From VXLM01 sp034421575 (GTDB lineage Bacteria; Chloroflexota; Dehalococcoidia; Lucifugimonadales; VXLM01), in NCBI GenBank assembly GCA_034421575.1, contig DAOUKG010000060.1, forward strand, positions 62,001 through 126,000: a DNA stretch of 64,000 nt, in the 5' to 3' direction. Position numbers and translations under genes: made by a program. Positions 33,762-43,420 of this stretch are shown here, one piece after another. The notes under the pieces are model-generated. The model did not search any database and was not told the DNA's origin. It saw only the letters and a program-made list of their open reading frames with translations. How positions within the stretch are numbered: position 1 is the stretch's first letter; each line of letters opens with the position of its first letter.

Positions 33762-34852
33762 CCCTCCCTCGGCTTGAACAAGGGCTGACGGGCCGGTCTG
33801 TTCCTCTCCATGCGCGTCTTCGAGTCCTCCAGCGGAATGGGCACCCTGGTGCCCCCGCGCCTGTGGGACTCGATGAAACCGAAGATAAGCTCCGTGCTCG
33901 CATAGGCAACCCGCACCCCGCCCCTGGTGGGTTCCCCCGAATCGAGCGAATGCACGATGTCCTCTATGAGCCTAAGAGTCGAGCTGCGTTGAAGGAAGTC
34001 CGGAAATGACCGACGGAGACCCAACGACCGGGCGTCATGTCCCGCCGGGTCGGCGACGCGGAAGTCCCACTCCCGTCCGTCCCTCAACGCCCTCAACCGG
34101 CCGCTTGTACCGACCGCCTCGAACTCGCCGCTTTGATTGCTGAGGAGGGCATATATCGTCACGCCATTCTCCAGTTTGACGATTCCCTCGCCCTTCGGAT
34201 CTTCCCTGAGAAAATCTCCCTCGAAGATGGAGTCGTCCTCTGCGAGATTGCCCTGCACCGAGCGCGCGGGAACGTCGCCGCTCAACCGCAGCGCGAGATC
34301 GAGCGAGTGACTCGCTGCATTGAAGAGGTGTCCGTTGTTATACAGGATTATCGACTCTAGATCGCCTATGCTCCCGTCTTCAATGAGGTCATTCATCGCG
34401 TCGTAGGCAGTCTCCCAGCGCCGGTTCGTCCCCAGGTTGAACGCCACGCCGTTTCGCTCGACCGCCTCCACCATCGCCCGCGCGTCGCTCATTGATGCCG
34501 CCATGGCCTTTTCGGCGTATACGGCCTTCGCCCCGTGCTCTGCTGCGTAGATGACTATCTCCGCCCGCTGCTCCGGCTGAGTCGCCACGCTGACGATGTC
34601 CGGCTGCTCCCTGTCGATCATCTCCTGGTAGTCGGTGTAGAGGTGCTCGGACGACACTCCGTAACGCTTGCCCGCCTGTTCCAGAACTTCCGGGCGCAGG
34701 TCGGAGCAGGCCACGAGATCGGTGCGTTCGCAAGCCTCGTAGCCGGCAGCGTGGGAGTAGGGTTGCCTGAACCGGGATGTGCCTCGCTGCTCGTTGTCGA
34801 TGAACGCCCCCATCCGACTACATCCGACGAGCACCGCACGGTAGGTCTTCAT
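33758..34852 (-). CDS. Gfo/Idh/MocA family oxidoreductase
   Basis: 364 aa from the ATG at 34852, which has GGGAG well placed upstream. The N-terminal Rossmann start YRAVLVGCSRMGAFID binds NAD(P); DIVSVATQPEQRAEIVIYAAEHGAKAVYAEKAMA is the typical block with the Glu-Lys of the EKP motif (here EKA). The C-terminal alpha/beta domain holds NGHLFNAASHSLDLALRLSG with the catalytic-region His. It likely oxidises a sugar or cyclitol; substrate unknown. Confidence 0.87.
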   Translation of the reverse strand: MKTYRAVLVGCSRMGAFIDNEQRGTSRFRQPYSHAAGYEACERTDLVACSDLRPEVLEQAGKRYGVSSEHLYTDYQEMIDREQPDIVSVATQPEQRAEIVIYAAEHGAKAVYAEKAMAASMSDARAMVEAVERNGVAFNLGTNRRWETAYDAMNDLIEDGSIGDLESIILYNNGHLFNAASHSLDLALRLSGDVPARSVQGNLAEDDSIFEGDFLREDPKGEGIVKLENGVTIYALLSNQSGEFEAVGTSGRLRALRDGREWDFRVADPAGHDARSLGLRRSFPDFLQRSSTLRLIEDIVHSLDSGEPTRGGVRVAYASTELIFGFIESHRRGGTRVPIPLEDSKTRMERNRPARQPLFKPREG

Positions 34853-35056
34853 GAACGTCTCTCCCTGCATGGAATGAGGTACAAGCCTACAGTTCACGAA
34901 CTTCGACGTAAAGGGAGTTTGGTGGAGAGTGACAACTTGAGGAGGAATTGGCGGCGACTTCCCGCTGAACAACCCTGACGAGAAATAGGGTCGTACAATA
35001 GACAGGGATGTCATATCCAATTGGAGCCTGCAGAGCAGGCGAGGAGTTTTCCGCTT

Positions 35057-36082
35057 ATGGTTTTGAACGATCCGAATGTGGTCTCTGAAGCCCCAACCTT
35101 GTCTGCTCTGGTCGGCTGCGCCGCGAGTGACGAGGATATGCTGTCCGACCGTGCCCGCGGGGCGATGCTGGGCTTGGCCGTGGGCAATCTTCTCGGCCTT
35201 CCGATGGAGGGATGGTCAAGCGATTGGATTGAGCAACGGTATCCCGAGGGTGTGGTCGATATCGACTCGCGTGAGGCATACAGACCGATGGACGACGATT
35301 TGGCCCAAGCCGTCGATCTGGGCGAGGCGCTGTTGGACGGCGGAGACTACGTCGACGAGTTCGCCGGACGGCTGGTCGCCTGGAGGCATGAGAATGGTCG
35401 CGGAATGGGGATTATGACGGCCCACGTCATCAGCGTGTTGGAGGCAGGACACCGGCCTCCAGAGGCGGCGCGTATCGTCTACTCAGAGAATCCCATTGCA
35501 CCGAACGGAGGCGTTATGCGGTGTGCGCCGGTCGCGCTGGCGCGGTTTCGGGAGCCCGAACTGCTGGTGAGCGACAGCGCCGCCACGTGTGTTGTGACGC
35601 ACTACGCGCAGGCGGCGCAGTGGTCATGCATCATCACCAACGCGGTGCTCGCTCTCTTGCTAAGAGGCGTCAGGCCCGATCTCGCGGGACTCTTGATGGC
35701 AGCGCGAGACGACGGGTGTCCTGACTTGCTTGCGATAGCGCAGAGCGACGGAATCCCTTCGGAGGTGTTGGAGAACATATCCGATGGACAGCCTGTGGTC
35801 CGGGACGCATCGTGGCTGCGAGGCGACCAGAACCTGATAGGCCATACGCTTATCGCCTTGCAGACAGGTCTTTGGGCGGCGGTGACGCCACTTGGATTCG
35901 AGGCGGCACTGAGGGATATCGTGGAGGCCGGGGGCGATACCGATACGAACGGCGCTGTGGTAGGAGCAGTTCTGGGCGCGAGATACGGGGTGTCCGGCAT
36001 ACCTGGGCGCTGGTTGAAAGTCGTTCCAGAGCGTGAGCGAATCGTGGGTCTTGCCGACTGCCTTACCGGTTTATCAGCCTGA
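35057..36082 (+). CDS. ADP-ribosylglycohydrolase (DraG)-family protein with altered metal motifs
   Basis: 341 aa from ATG 35057, behind GAGGAG (35041-35046). RARGAMLGLAVGNLLGLPMEGW aligns with the family start GxxxGxAxGDALG, but Asp is replaced by Asn. The Thr-Asp-Asp metal motif reads MDDDLAQA. The C-terminal GGDTDTNGAVVGAVLGARYG is fully conserved, so one metal site is intact. It may be a hydrolase with shifted specificity, or partly degenerate. Confidence 0.82.
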   Translation: MVLNDPNVVSEAPTLSALVGCAASDEDMLSDRARGAMLGLAVGNLLGLPMEGWSSDWIEQRYPEGVVDIDSREAYRPMDDDLAQAVDLGEALLDGGDYVDEFAGRLVAWRHENGRGMGIMTAHVISVLEAGHRPPEAARIVYSENPIAPNGGVMRCAPVALARFREPELLVSDSAATCVVTHYAQAAQWSCIITNAVLALLLRGVRPDLAGLLMAARDDGCPDLLAIAQSDGIPSEVLENISDGQPVVRDASWLRGDQNLIGHTLIALQTGLWAAVTPLGFEAALRDIVEAGGDTDTNGAVVGAVLGARYGVSGIPGRWLKVVPERERIVGLADCLTGLSA

Positions 36083-36142
36083 TCGCTTGCGGGTCGTCGA
36101 CAGATACGTGTGTGGAGTAGAATTGCGACGGGAGGAACACAC

Positions 36143-37126
36143 ATGACCAGACAATCGATAGTTGAACGGCTTGACGGCGGGGAAATGCTCCTGATGGACG
36201 GCGGGACAGGCTCGGAGCTTCAGCGAAGAGGGGCCGACGTTCTCAAGGACGCTGAGGACCGGCTGAAGGCTTGGTCGGCCACTGCCAATATCGAATACGC
36301 CGACGTTGTGCGGCAGGTGCATTCGGACTACTTTCGGGTCGGCGCAGATATCATCATCAGCAACAACTTCTGGACAACCCCCACGCGGCTCGAAAGGATT
36401 GGCGAGCGCGACAACTGGCGCAAGTACGCGACGGCGGCAATACGTAACGCGGTGCAGGCCCGCGACGCCATGGACAGCGGCGGTTACGTTGCCGGCGGCA
36501 TCGCCGCGCCGAGCCTCCAGGGAGGTCTCCCTCCGGTGCACAATCCAATATCGGACACGGAGCAACTTGGCGTTGAGACGTACCAAAAGGAATGGTCCGA
36601 CCACGCCAAGCTCCTGGCTGACGAGGGGGCTGACGTTATTCTGCCCGAATACGTGGGCTTCATCGAGGACTGCGTGGTGGCCGTGGATGGGTGTGCCGAA
36701 GCCGGACTCCCGGTGATGCTGGGTGTGCGGCATGTCATGGACGACGGCACGATGAACTATGGCGAGGACCTGGCCGACCTCGCGACCGCGCTCGAAGGTC
36801 ACCCCGTCGACGCGGTGCTGATCATGTGCAGCAATCCGGAGAATATCTCCAAGGGACTGCCGATCCTTCGCGAGGCGTACGAAGGACCGGTCGGCGCCTA
36901 CCCAAACCTTGGATACAACCCAACTGGCCCGATCGTCAACGCGCCGATGCTGACGAACCAGAAGCCGAGCGCCGGAGTGGACATTCTTCAGAACGCTGAG
37001 TACTACCCCACACGGGTGGCGGAATTTGCCTCGGAGTGGAAGGGTATGGGCGCACAGATCATCGGCGGGTGCTGCGCTTCGGGACCGGAGCACATCCAGG
37101 CGATGCGGCCTGTGGTGAAGGGGTGA
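36143..37126 (+). CDS. Homocysteine S-methyltransferase family protein
   Basis: 327 aa from ATG 36143, preceded by GGGAGG. Zinc-binding Cys residues of the BHMT/MetH homocysteine domain are all present: one in VLIMCSNPENI and two in IIGGCCASGPEHIQAM. LLMDGGTGSELQRRG and DIIISNNFWTTPTRL are the other family blocks. It moves a methyl group to homocysteine or a related thiol. The methyl donor (betaine, S-methylmethionine or other) cannot be told from sequence. Confidence 0.88.
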   Translation: MTRQSIVERLDGGEMLLMDGGTGSELQRRGADVLKDAEDRLKAWSATANIEYADVVRQVHSDYFRVGADIIISNNFWTTPTRLERIGERDNWRKYATAAIRNAVQARDAMDSGGYVAGGIAAPSLQGGLPPVHNPISDTEQLGVETYQKEWSDHAKLLADEGADVILPEYVGFIEDCVVAVDGCAEAGLPVMLGVRHVMDDGTMNYGEDLADLATALEGHPVDAVLIMCSNPENISKGLPILREAYEGPVGAYPNLGYNPTGPIVNAPMLTNQKPSAGVDILQNAEYYPTRVAEFASEWKGMGAQIIGGCCASGPEHIQAMRPVVKG

Positions 37127-37263
37127 GGGACGTATCTGCTGAGTTGACCACAGGCTCCAGGTTACGGTTACGTTAGAGACATTGACCTCTGCCCCGCACT
37201 ACGGTAGTATGGAAATTGCCTAGCGACTCCCGATAATAGAAAAGTTGGAGCGTAGGCTATACT

Positions 37264-37285
37264 GAGGATTCCTGCGGGAATCCTC
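37264..37285. promoter_or_regulatory. Perfect inverted repeat just downstream of a TATACT box
   Basis: GAGGATTCC (37264-37272) and GGAATCCTC (37277-37285), loop 4 nt, followed by TTATTTTAT. It sits between TATACT (37258-37263) and ATG 37293. It may be a terminator for leftover upstream transcription or an operator over the start point of the NYN gene. Confidence 0.5.
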
Positions 37286-37292
37286 TTATTTT

Positions 37293-38135
37293 ATGGTTGC
37301 TTCTATGCGCTATGCCGTGTTTGTGGATGCCGGATATCTCTTTGCCCAGAGTTCTAAGGCACTGGCCGGTGAGACGTTGCAGAGAGATCAGGTTGATCTT
37401 GACATGCCTGCCGTGATCCGCAAGTTGCGGATTGCCGCAGACGACAGAGCCCCCGACGCGAATTTGCTCCGTATCTACTGGTACGATGGTCTGGTGCGAG
37501 GGAACCTTTCCCCGCAACAGGAAGAGTTGGCATTTACGGAAGATGTCAAGCTGAGGCTTGGGATTGTCACTCCCACAGGTCGTCAGAAGGGTGTTGATTC
37601 TCTGATCGTCACCGACCTCGTGGAGCTTGCGCGCAACGGAGCGATTACGGACGTGGTCATGCTCTCCGGTGACGAGGACTTGAGAATCGGTGTACAAATA
37701 GCGCAGAGTTTCGGAGTACGCGTTCACCTCATAGGCATTCAGCCCAGCCGCGGTTCTCAATCCCTCACCCTGTTGCAAGAGTCAGACACTACTACCGAAT
37801 GGAAGAAGGCCGACGTTGATGAGTTTATGGCTATGCGAACCGGCTATGGGGTCGCTGATCAGGCGCTGCATGAGGAGAAGGGATCCACCCTCATCTCCGA
37901 GGGTACGGAGTCAGTCCTCGGTGAAGCTATTGACGGGTTCGTGTCATCGCTCAATTCCGATGAAATCCTCATGGTGGACAGTCTTGGCGCACATACATCA
38001 ATACCGAAGGCAATAGACAGCAGGTTACTGGCTACCTGTAGAAGTAGTTTGGCGAGAGATCTGGAGCATGTCGAACGTTCCGACATGCGCAAGAGATTTC
38101 GAGAAGTGGTGAGGAAGCGGAGTGGGGATACGTGA
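37293..38135 (+). CDS. NYN-domain (PIN-like) nuclease
   Basis: 280 aa; ATG 37305 is an alternative start. The NYN/LabA fold is seen in residues 5-155: YAVFVDAGYLFAQ (first catalytic Asp), RIYWYDG, RQKGVDSLIVTDLVELARNG (second Asp), and VVMLSGDEDLRIGVQIAQSFGVRVHLIG (Asp-Glu-Asp cluster). Metal-dependent RNase activity is typical. The C-terminal 120 residues are acidic and then basic, with no domain that I recognise. Confidence 0.85.
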   Translation: MVASMRYAVFVDAGYLFAQSSKALAGETLQRDQVDLDMPAVIRKLRIAADDRAPDANLLRIYWYDGLVRGNLSPQQEELAFTEDVKLRLGIVTPTGRQKGVDSLIVTDLVELARNGAITDVVMLSGDEDLRIGVQIAQSFGVRVHLIGIQPSRGSQSLTLLQESDTTTEWKKADVDEFMAMRTGYGVADQALHEEKGSTLISEGTESVLGEAIDGFVSSLNSDEILMVDSLGAHTSIPKAIDSRLLATCRSSLARDLEHVERSDMRKRFREVVRKRSGDT

Positions 38136-38259
38136 CCGATTTCCTGCCGGGCGTTCCTCGGGTGGTGAAGGGAGAGGACGGAGAGCGTGGCGATATTGAC
38201 GGTTCGCCCTTGCGTTGCTACCCTACATCGATACTTGTGCGTTGCAACGTAGTGAGGTT

Positions 38260-39279
38260 ATGGCAAAACTTCTCGAAGTCAACAATCTGACAACTCACTT
38301 CTACACTGACAACGGTGTTGTCGAGGCGGTCGACGGCATTTCCTACTCGGTGGACGAGGGGGAGATCGTCGGCATCGTGGGTGAGAGTGGATGCGGCAAG
38401 AGTGTCAGCGCTCTCTCGATCATGGGGCTCATACCCGACCCTCCCGGCAAGATCGTGGCTGGCGAGGTTATCTTCGGCGGACAGGACCTCCTGAAGCTCT
38501 CGTCGTCACAGATGCGCAGGATTCGGGGCAACGACATCGGGATGGTGTTCCAGGAGCCGATGACGTCGCTGAACCCGGTGCTGACCATCGGGAGGCAGTT
38601 GACGGAGACTCTCGAGCTCCACCTGAACATGACGGCCAGCGCGGCGAGCGATCGCGCGGCTGAACTGCTGAGTCTCGTTGGCATCCCGGACGCCGAGAGA
38701 CGACTCAAGGACTACCCCCACCAGATGAGCGGGGGAATGCGCCAGCGCGTTATGATCGCGATGGCGGTCAGTTGCAATCCGAAGCTCATCATCGCGGACG
38801 AGCCCACGACCGCCTTGGACATGACGATCCAGGCGCAGATTCTTGAACTGATGCAGGGCCTGTCGACCGAGCTGGGCACGGCGATGATCCTCATCACCCA
38901 CAACCTGGGCGTCGTGGCGCGCTATGCCAAGCGCGTGATCGTGATGTACGCGGGCTCCATCATCGAAGAGGGCACCGCCCGCCAGATCTACTACGACCCG
39001 CGTCACCCGTATACCCTGGGCCTCCTCCGGTCCGTCCCGCGACTGGACGAAGAGGAAGGGGTCAAGCTGGAGCCCATCGAAGGCCTGCCGCCCAACCTGA
39101 TCGGTCTCGGCGACAACTGCAACTTCGCGCCGAGGTGCCGGTACGCGCTCGATCAGTGTCTCACCGAGACGCCGGTGCTCGAAGCGGTAAGAGAAGCAAC
39201 CCCACCGCACCACGCGGCGTGCTGGCGGTCCGAGGACCTTCCGAACCTGGTCGGCTCGCCCGTGGCGGCAGGAGGATAG
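38260..39279 (+). CDS. Oligopeptide/dipeptide ABC transporter ATPase (DppD-like)
   Basis: 339 aa from ATG 38260. Walker A GESGCGKS, Q-loop VFQEPMTSLNPV, signature HQMSGGMRQRVMIAMA, Walker B LIIADEPTTALD and switch His ITHNL are all present. The C-terminal oligo_HPY extension carries a Cys-rich motif (CNFAPRCRYALDQC) that in the family binds an iron-sulfur cluster. The partner ATPase follows after 2 nt. No permease or substrate-binding protein gene is in the window. Confidence 0.93.
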   Translation: MAKLLEVNNLTTHFYTDNGVVEAVDGISYSVDEGEIVGIVGESGCGKSVSALSIMGLIPDPPGKIVAGEVIFGGQDLLKLSSSQMRRIRGNDIGMVFQEPMTSLNPVLTIGRQLTETLELHLNMTASAASDRAAELLSLVGIPDAERRLKDYPHQMSGGMRQRVMIAMAVSCNPKLIIADEPTTALDMTIQAQILELMQGLSTELGTAMILITHNLGVVARYAKRVIVMYAGSIIEEGTARQIYYDPRHPYTLGLLRSVPRLDEEEGVKLEPIEGLPPNLIGLGDNCNFAPRCRYALDQCLTETPVLEAVREATPPHHAACWRSEDLPNLVGSPVAAGG

Positions 39280-39281
39280 TA

Positions 39282-40304
39282 GTGACCGAGTCAAACGGAA
39301 CAGGGCGGCCTCTGATCGAGGTCAGGGACGTCAGGATGTACTTCCCCGTAACATCGGGGATCGTATTCCAGAGGAAGGTCGCAGAGGTCAAGGCCGTCGA
39401 CGATGTCTCGATAAGCATCAACAAGGGTGAAGTGCTCGGTCTGGTCGGCGAGAGCGGAAGCGGCAAGACGACGCTGGGCAGGGTGATCCTCCAGCTGCAG
39501 CGACAGACTTCGGGCGACGTGTTCTACGACGGAGAGCGGTTGAATAGCATGAGCCACAAGGAGCTCAGGCCGATCCGCCGGAAGATGCAGGTGATATTCC
39601 AGGACCCGTACGGTTCGCTCAATCCCCGCATGACGTGCGGCGACATCGTGGGCGAGCCTCTCTCGGTCCACAAGCTGACGAGCAGCAAAGGCGAATACCA
39701 GGACCGCGTGGCAGAGCTTCTGCAGACGGTCGGGCTGAACCCCTTCATGGCCGACCGGTATCCGCACGAGTTCTCCGGCGGTCAGAGGCAGCGCATCGGC
39801 ATCGCGAGGGCGCTGGCGGTGAATCCCGACTTCATCGTGTGCGACGAGCCGGTCTCTGCTCTCGACGTGTCGATCCAGGCTCAGATCATCAACCTTCTCG
39901 AAGAACTCAAGGAAAAGCTCCAGCTAACTTACCTCTTCATCGCACACGACCTGTCGGTGGTGCGTCACATCAGCGACCGCGTGGCGGTCATGTACCTTGG
40001 CCACATCGTCGAAGTTGCGAGCCGTCAGGAGTTGTACGACAACCCGCTGCATCCCTACACGAGGGCGCTGCTGTCGGCCATCCCGATTCCGGACCCGGAT
40101 ATGGAGGATGAGCGCGAGCGCATCATTCTGCGCGGCGAGCTTCCAAGTCCGATGTCGCCTCCGGAGGGGTGCGTCTTCCACACTCGATGTCCGGTTATGG
40201 TCGAGGAGTGCAAGGACGAGATGCCTGGACTCCGCGAGGTCAGCCCCAACCACTGGGTGGCCTGCATCCGCGCCGACGGCTACGAGACCGCCCTGACGGC
40301 ATAG
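39282..40304 (+). CDS. Oligopeptide/dipeptide ABC transporter ATPase (DppF/OppF-like)
   Basis: 340 aa from GTG 39282, behind GGAGG (39271-39275). It has Walker A GESGSGKTT, Q-loop VIFQDPYGSLNPRM, signature HEFSGGQRQRIGIARAL, Walker B FIVCDEPVSALDVSIQAQ, H-loop FIAHDLSVVRHISDRVAVMYLG, and the terminal CVFHTRCPVMVEEC motif. It forms the ATPase heterodimer with the preceding gene. Confidence 0.93.
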   Translation: MTESNGTGRPLIEVRDVRMYFPVTSGIVFQRKVAEVKAVDDVSISINKGEVLGLVGESGSGKTTLGRVILQLQRQTSGDVFYDGERLNSMSHKELRPIRRKMQVIFQDPYGSLNPRMTCGDIVGEPLSVHKLTSSKGEYQDRVAELLQTVGLNPFMADRYPHEFSGGQRQRIGIARALAVNPDFIVCDEPVSALDVSIQAQIINLLEELKEKLQLTYLFIAHDLSVVRHISDRVAVMYLGHIVEVASRQELYDNPLHPYTRALLSAIPIPDPDMEDERERIILRGELPSPMSPPEGCVFHTRCPVMVEECKDEMPGLREVSPNHWVACIRADGYETALTA

Positions 40305-40313
40305 GGGAGTACG

Positions 40314-43118
40314 GTGACCCCTGCCGAGTTCGCCAACAAGTGGGGAAATGTACAGCTTGGCGAGAGCGCCGCTTCCCAGTCGCATTTCATTGACCTCTGC
40401 CGGATGATCGGTGTGCCGACGCCAGTGGAGGCCGACCCGCAAGGCGAGTGGTTCACATTCGAGAAAGGCCTCGACACGTCAACCGGCGGCAAGGGATTCG
40501 CCGACATCTGGCGAAAAGACTGCTTCGGGTGGGAGTACAAAGGGCCCGGCAAAGACCTGGTGGCTGCGTATCAGCAGCTTCAGCTCTATCGTGAAGCCCT
40601 GGGCAATCCTCCTCTGCTGGTCGTATGTGACCTCAATACATTCGAGGTCCATACCAACTTCACCAATACCGTCAAGCGCGTCTACCAGTTCACCAACGAC
40701 GACCTGCCGTTAGACAGGCCGGTAGGCGATTCGGAGCTCACGCCGCTCCAAATACTGCGAGCGCTGTTTGAAGACCCGGAACGCCTGAATCCCGGCAAGC
40801 TCCAGTCGAAACTCACCGAGGAAGCGGCGGAACTCCTCCGCGAACTCGCGGACGATATGCGGACGTGGAACGCAAAGAGCAAGCATCCCATCACCGATCA
40901 GAAAATCGCGCATTTCATCATGCGCATGATCTTCTGCTTCTTTGCCAGCGACGTTGGCCTGTTGGACCAAGAGTCCTTCACCAATCTCATCAAGGTCAAC
41001 AAGTCCAGACCGGCGGAATTCAGGAAATACACCGGCGAACTGTTCGCGGCAATGAAGGACGGTGGACAGTTCCTCATGCGAGACGTGCCCCACTTCGACG
41101 GCGGACTATTCGACGACACTTCCGTTCCCGAACTGATCGCCGACCAGATAGCCCTGCTCGAACGGCTGAATGAATTGGACTGGTCGGACATAGAGCCTTC
41201 CATATTCGGCACGCTGTTCGAGCGGATCATCGACGAGAGCAAGCGCAAGCAGCTCGGACTCCATTACACATCGAGGGACGACATCGAGCTGATCGTCGAG
41301 CCCGTCTTGATGCGCCCGCTGCGGGATGCCTGGGAACGGGAGAAGACGAAGGCGGAGGCATACGTCGACTGGCAGGTCCAGCCCAAAGCCGAGCAGGAGT
41401 TTCTCAGAGACCGGCTGGCCAACGTGCTTACACGGTTCTTGGAGCGACTCGCGACGCTTCGAGTGCTCGACCCCGCCTGCGGATCGGGCAACTTCCTCTA
41501 CGTTAGTCTCGCGCTGCTCAAGGCGCTTGAGAAGGAGGTCATCGCCTACGGCGAAAGGTATGGGATCGCGGGTCTGACTCCAGCCGTTCATCCGCGACAG
41601 CTATTCGGAATTGAGACCAACGAGTACGCGCAGGAGCTCGCGTCCGCGGTCGTGTGGATTGGCTATCTGCAATGGAAGTATCGCAACGCCTTTGATCTGG
41701 AAGGCGAGACGCCGATTCTGGAACCTCTTGAGAACATCGTGCTCATGGACGCCATCGTCGGACGCTCCGAGGACGGAATGCTCACGGAGCCGGAATGGCC
41801 GGTGGCGGAAGTCATCATCGGCAATCCTCCATTCCTGGGGGGCAAATTACTCCGCCAAGAGCTGGGAGACGACTACGTGGACACTCTGTTCGCCGTGTGG
41901 GACAGGCGCGTGTCCCGCGAGTCAGACCTGTGCTGCTACTGGTTCGAGAAGGCGCGTTCGCTGATTGAATCGGGGCGGGCTGAACGAGCGGGGCTGCTGG
42001 CTACCCAGGGCATTCGAGGGGGAAGCAACCGCGAAGTGCTCAACCGTATCAAAGAGTCAGGCGAGATATTCTGGGCGCAGTCCGACCGTGTGTGGACGCT
42101 CGACGGGGCGGCGGTGCAAGTGTCGATGGTCGGTTTCGACGGCGGGAAGGAGAAGTCCCGAGAACTGGACGGCTGCGCAGTCTCTGAGATATATGCCAAC
42201 CTCCGGTCCGGCGAGACCGACGTCACGAAAGCCGGACGGCTGAAAGAGAATCTCGGAATTGCCTTCATGGGAGATACGAAAGGTGGCCCCTTTGACATCG
42301 ACGAGGGGCTGGCAAAGCAACTGCTCGCTCAGCCAAACCCCGATGGTCGCTCAAACCAGGATGTTGTGCGTCCATGGATTAACGGTTCGGACATTACCGG
42401 CCGACGCAGGAATATGTGGATCATCGACTTTCCGCCGGGGACGACGTTTGAGGAGGCGGCGCTCTACGAAGCGCCCTTCGAGTACGTGCGCAAGAACGTC
42501 AACCCGTTTCGCAGAAAGAGTAAGCGGGAGGCCTATGCAAAACGCTGGTGGCTTCACATGGAACCACGGCCAGGGATGCGTGCCGCCATACATGGACTGG
42601 ATCGAATCATTGTCACTTCCTACGTTTCCAAACACAGGCTATTTGCGTGGCTGAAGAACGACACGCTTGCCGACCACACGGCCATAGCCTTTGCCCGCGA
42701 CGACGACTATTTCTTCGGTGTACTCCACTCACGGGTGCATGAACTCTGGGCGCGGTCGCAGGGCACACAACTCCGTGAAGTCGAATCCGGGTTTCGATAC
42801 ACGCCGACAACGACGTTCGAGACCTTCCCGTTCCCGCGCCCGACAGCCCAACAGAGAGCGGAGATTGCGGAGGCGGCGGAACGCCTTGACACCCTCCGGC
42901 AGGGCTGGCTGAACCCGGCGGAGGACACAGTAAGTCCGACCGAACTCAAACGCCGGACGTTGACGAACCTCTACAACAACCGTCCCACGTGGCTGGATAT
43001 CGCGCACAAGAACCTCGACGAGGCTGTGTTCGCGGCCTATGGCTGGCCCGCCGACCTGAGCGACGGCGAGATCATCGCCCGCCTGCTCACCCTCAATTTG
43101 GAGCGGGAGGGGGTATAG
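40314..43118 (+). CDS. MmeI-type (Type IIL) single-chain restriction-modification enzyme
   Basis: 934 aa, close to MmeI in length. The N-terminal nuclease domain has D64, then nine residues, then E74-Y-K76 (GFADIWRKDCFGWEYKG), the same D-X9-E-x-K pattern as MmeI. A helical linker (about 160-330) follows. The gamma-class m6A methyltransferase has motif I LDPACGSGNF (near 382), ETNEYAQELA, and motif IV NPPFLGGK (near 504). The C-terminal third should be the target-recognition domain. In this family one protein cuts at a distance and methylates one strand, so no separate partner is needed. It starts 9 nt after the ABC ATPase. Confidence 0.85.
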   Translation: MTPAEFANKWGNVQLGESAASQSHFIDLCRMIGVPTPVEADPQGEWFTFEKGLDTSTGGKGFADIWRKDCFGWEYKGPGKDLVAAYQQLQLYREALGNPPLLVVCDLNTFEVHTNFTNTVKRVYQFTNDDLPLDRPVGDSELTPLQILRALFEDPERLNPGKLQSKLTEEAAELLRELADDMRTWNAKSKHPITDQKIAHFIMRMIFCFFASDVGLLDQESFTNLIKVNKSRPAEFRKYTGELFAAMKDGGQFLMRDVPHFDGGLFDDTSVPELIADQIALLERLNELDWSDIEPSIFGTLFERIIDESKRKQLGLHYTSRDDIELIVEPVLMRPLRDAWEREKTKAEAYVDWQVQPKAEQEFLRDRLANVLTRFLERLATLRVLDPACGSGNFLYVSLALLKALEKEVIAYGERYGIAGLTPAVHPRQLFGIETNEYAQELASAVVWIGYLQWKYRNAFDLEGETPILEPLENIVLMDAIVGRSEDGMLTEPEWPVAEVIIGNPPFLGGKLLRQELGDDYVDTLFAVWDRRVSRESDLCCYWFEKARSLIESGRAERAGLLATQGIRGGSNREVLNRIKESGEIFWAQSDRVWTLDGAAVQVSMVGFDGGKEKSRELDGCAVSEIYANLRSGETDVTKAGRLKENLGIAFMGDTKGGPFDIDEGLAKQLLAQPNPDGRSNQDVVRPWINGSDITGRRRNMWIIDFPPGTTFEEAALYEAPFEYVRKNVNPFRRKSKREAYAKRWWLHMEPRPGMRAAIHGLDRIIVTSYVSKHRLFAWLKNDTLADHTAIAFARDDDYFFGVLHSRVHELWARSQGTQLREVESGFRYTPTTTFETFPFPRPTAQQRAEIAEAAERLDTLRQGWLNPAEDTVSPTELKRRTLTNLYNNRPTWLDIAHKNLDEAVFAAYGWPADLSDGEIIARLLTLNLEREGV

Positions 43119-43243
43119 TGCCGTTACCACTTGAATATGACAGTTGAATTGGGGTGGCGCGTATCCCTCTCCTGTCGTGGGATGCCATGGGTATGTATTT
43201 GTCTATCGCTCCACTCTCCCTTGACCAGAAAGCACCTTGGTTC

Positions 43244-43420
43244 TGTCATTCTGAGCGCAGCGCAGCGGAGTCGAAGAATCTGAAATGTCTGTCCCAACGT
43301 AAAGCTGACACGGAGAACTTTTACCCCCCGGTTTGATTTTTGGTCACGGTAGAAGCACGGCACTGGCCGTCTGGTCTTGCGGTTATGGATTTTAGATTCC
43401 TCGCTGCGCTCGGAATGACA
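43244..43420. repeat. Inverted pair of TGTCATTCTGAGCG...GAATCT repeats
   Basis: TGTCATTCTGAGCGCAGCGC with GGAGTCGAAGAATCT at 43244-43281 faces a shorter copy in reverse (AGATTCCTCGCTGCGCTCGGAATGACA, 43394-43420). The 829-nt gap 43119-43947 has no credible gene. It also holds CTCTCCCCCGCCGGGGGAGAG near 43468 and the iteron-like block at 43717. Confidence 0.75.
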
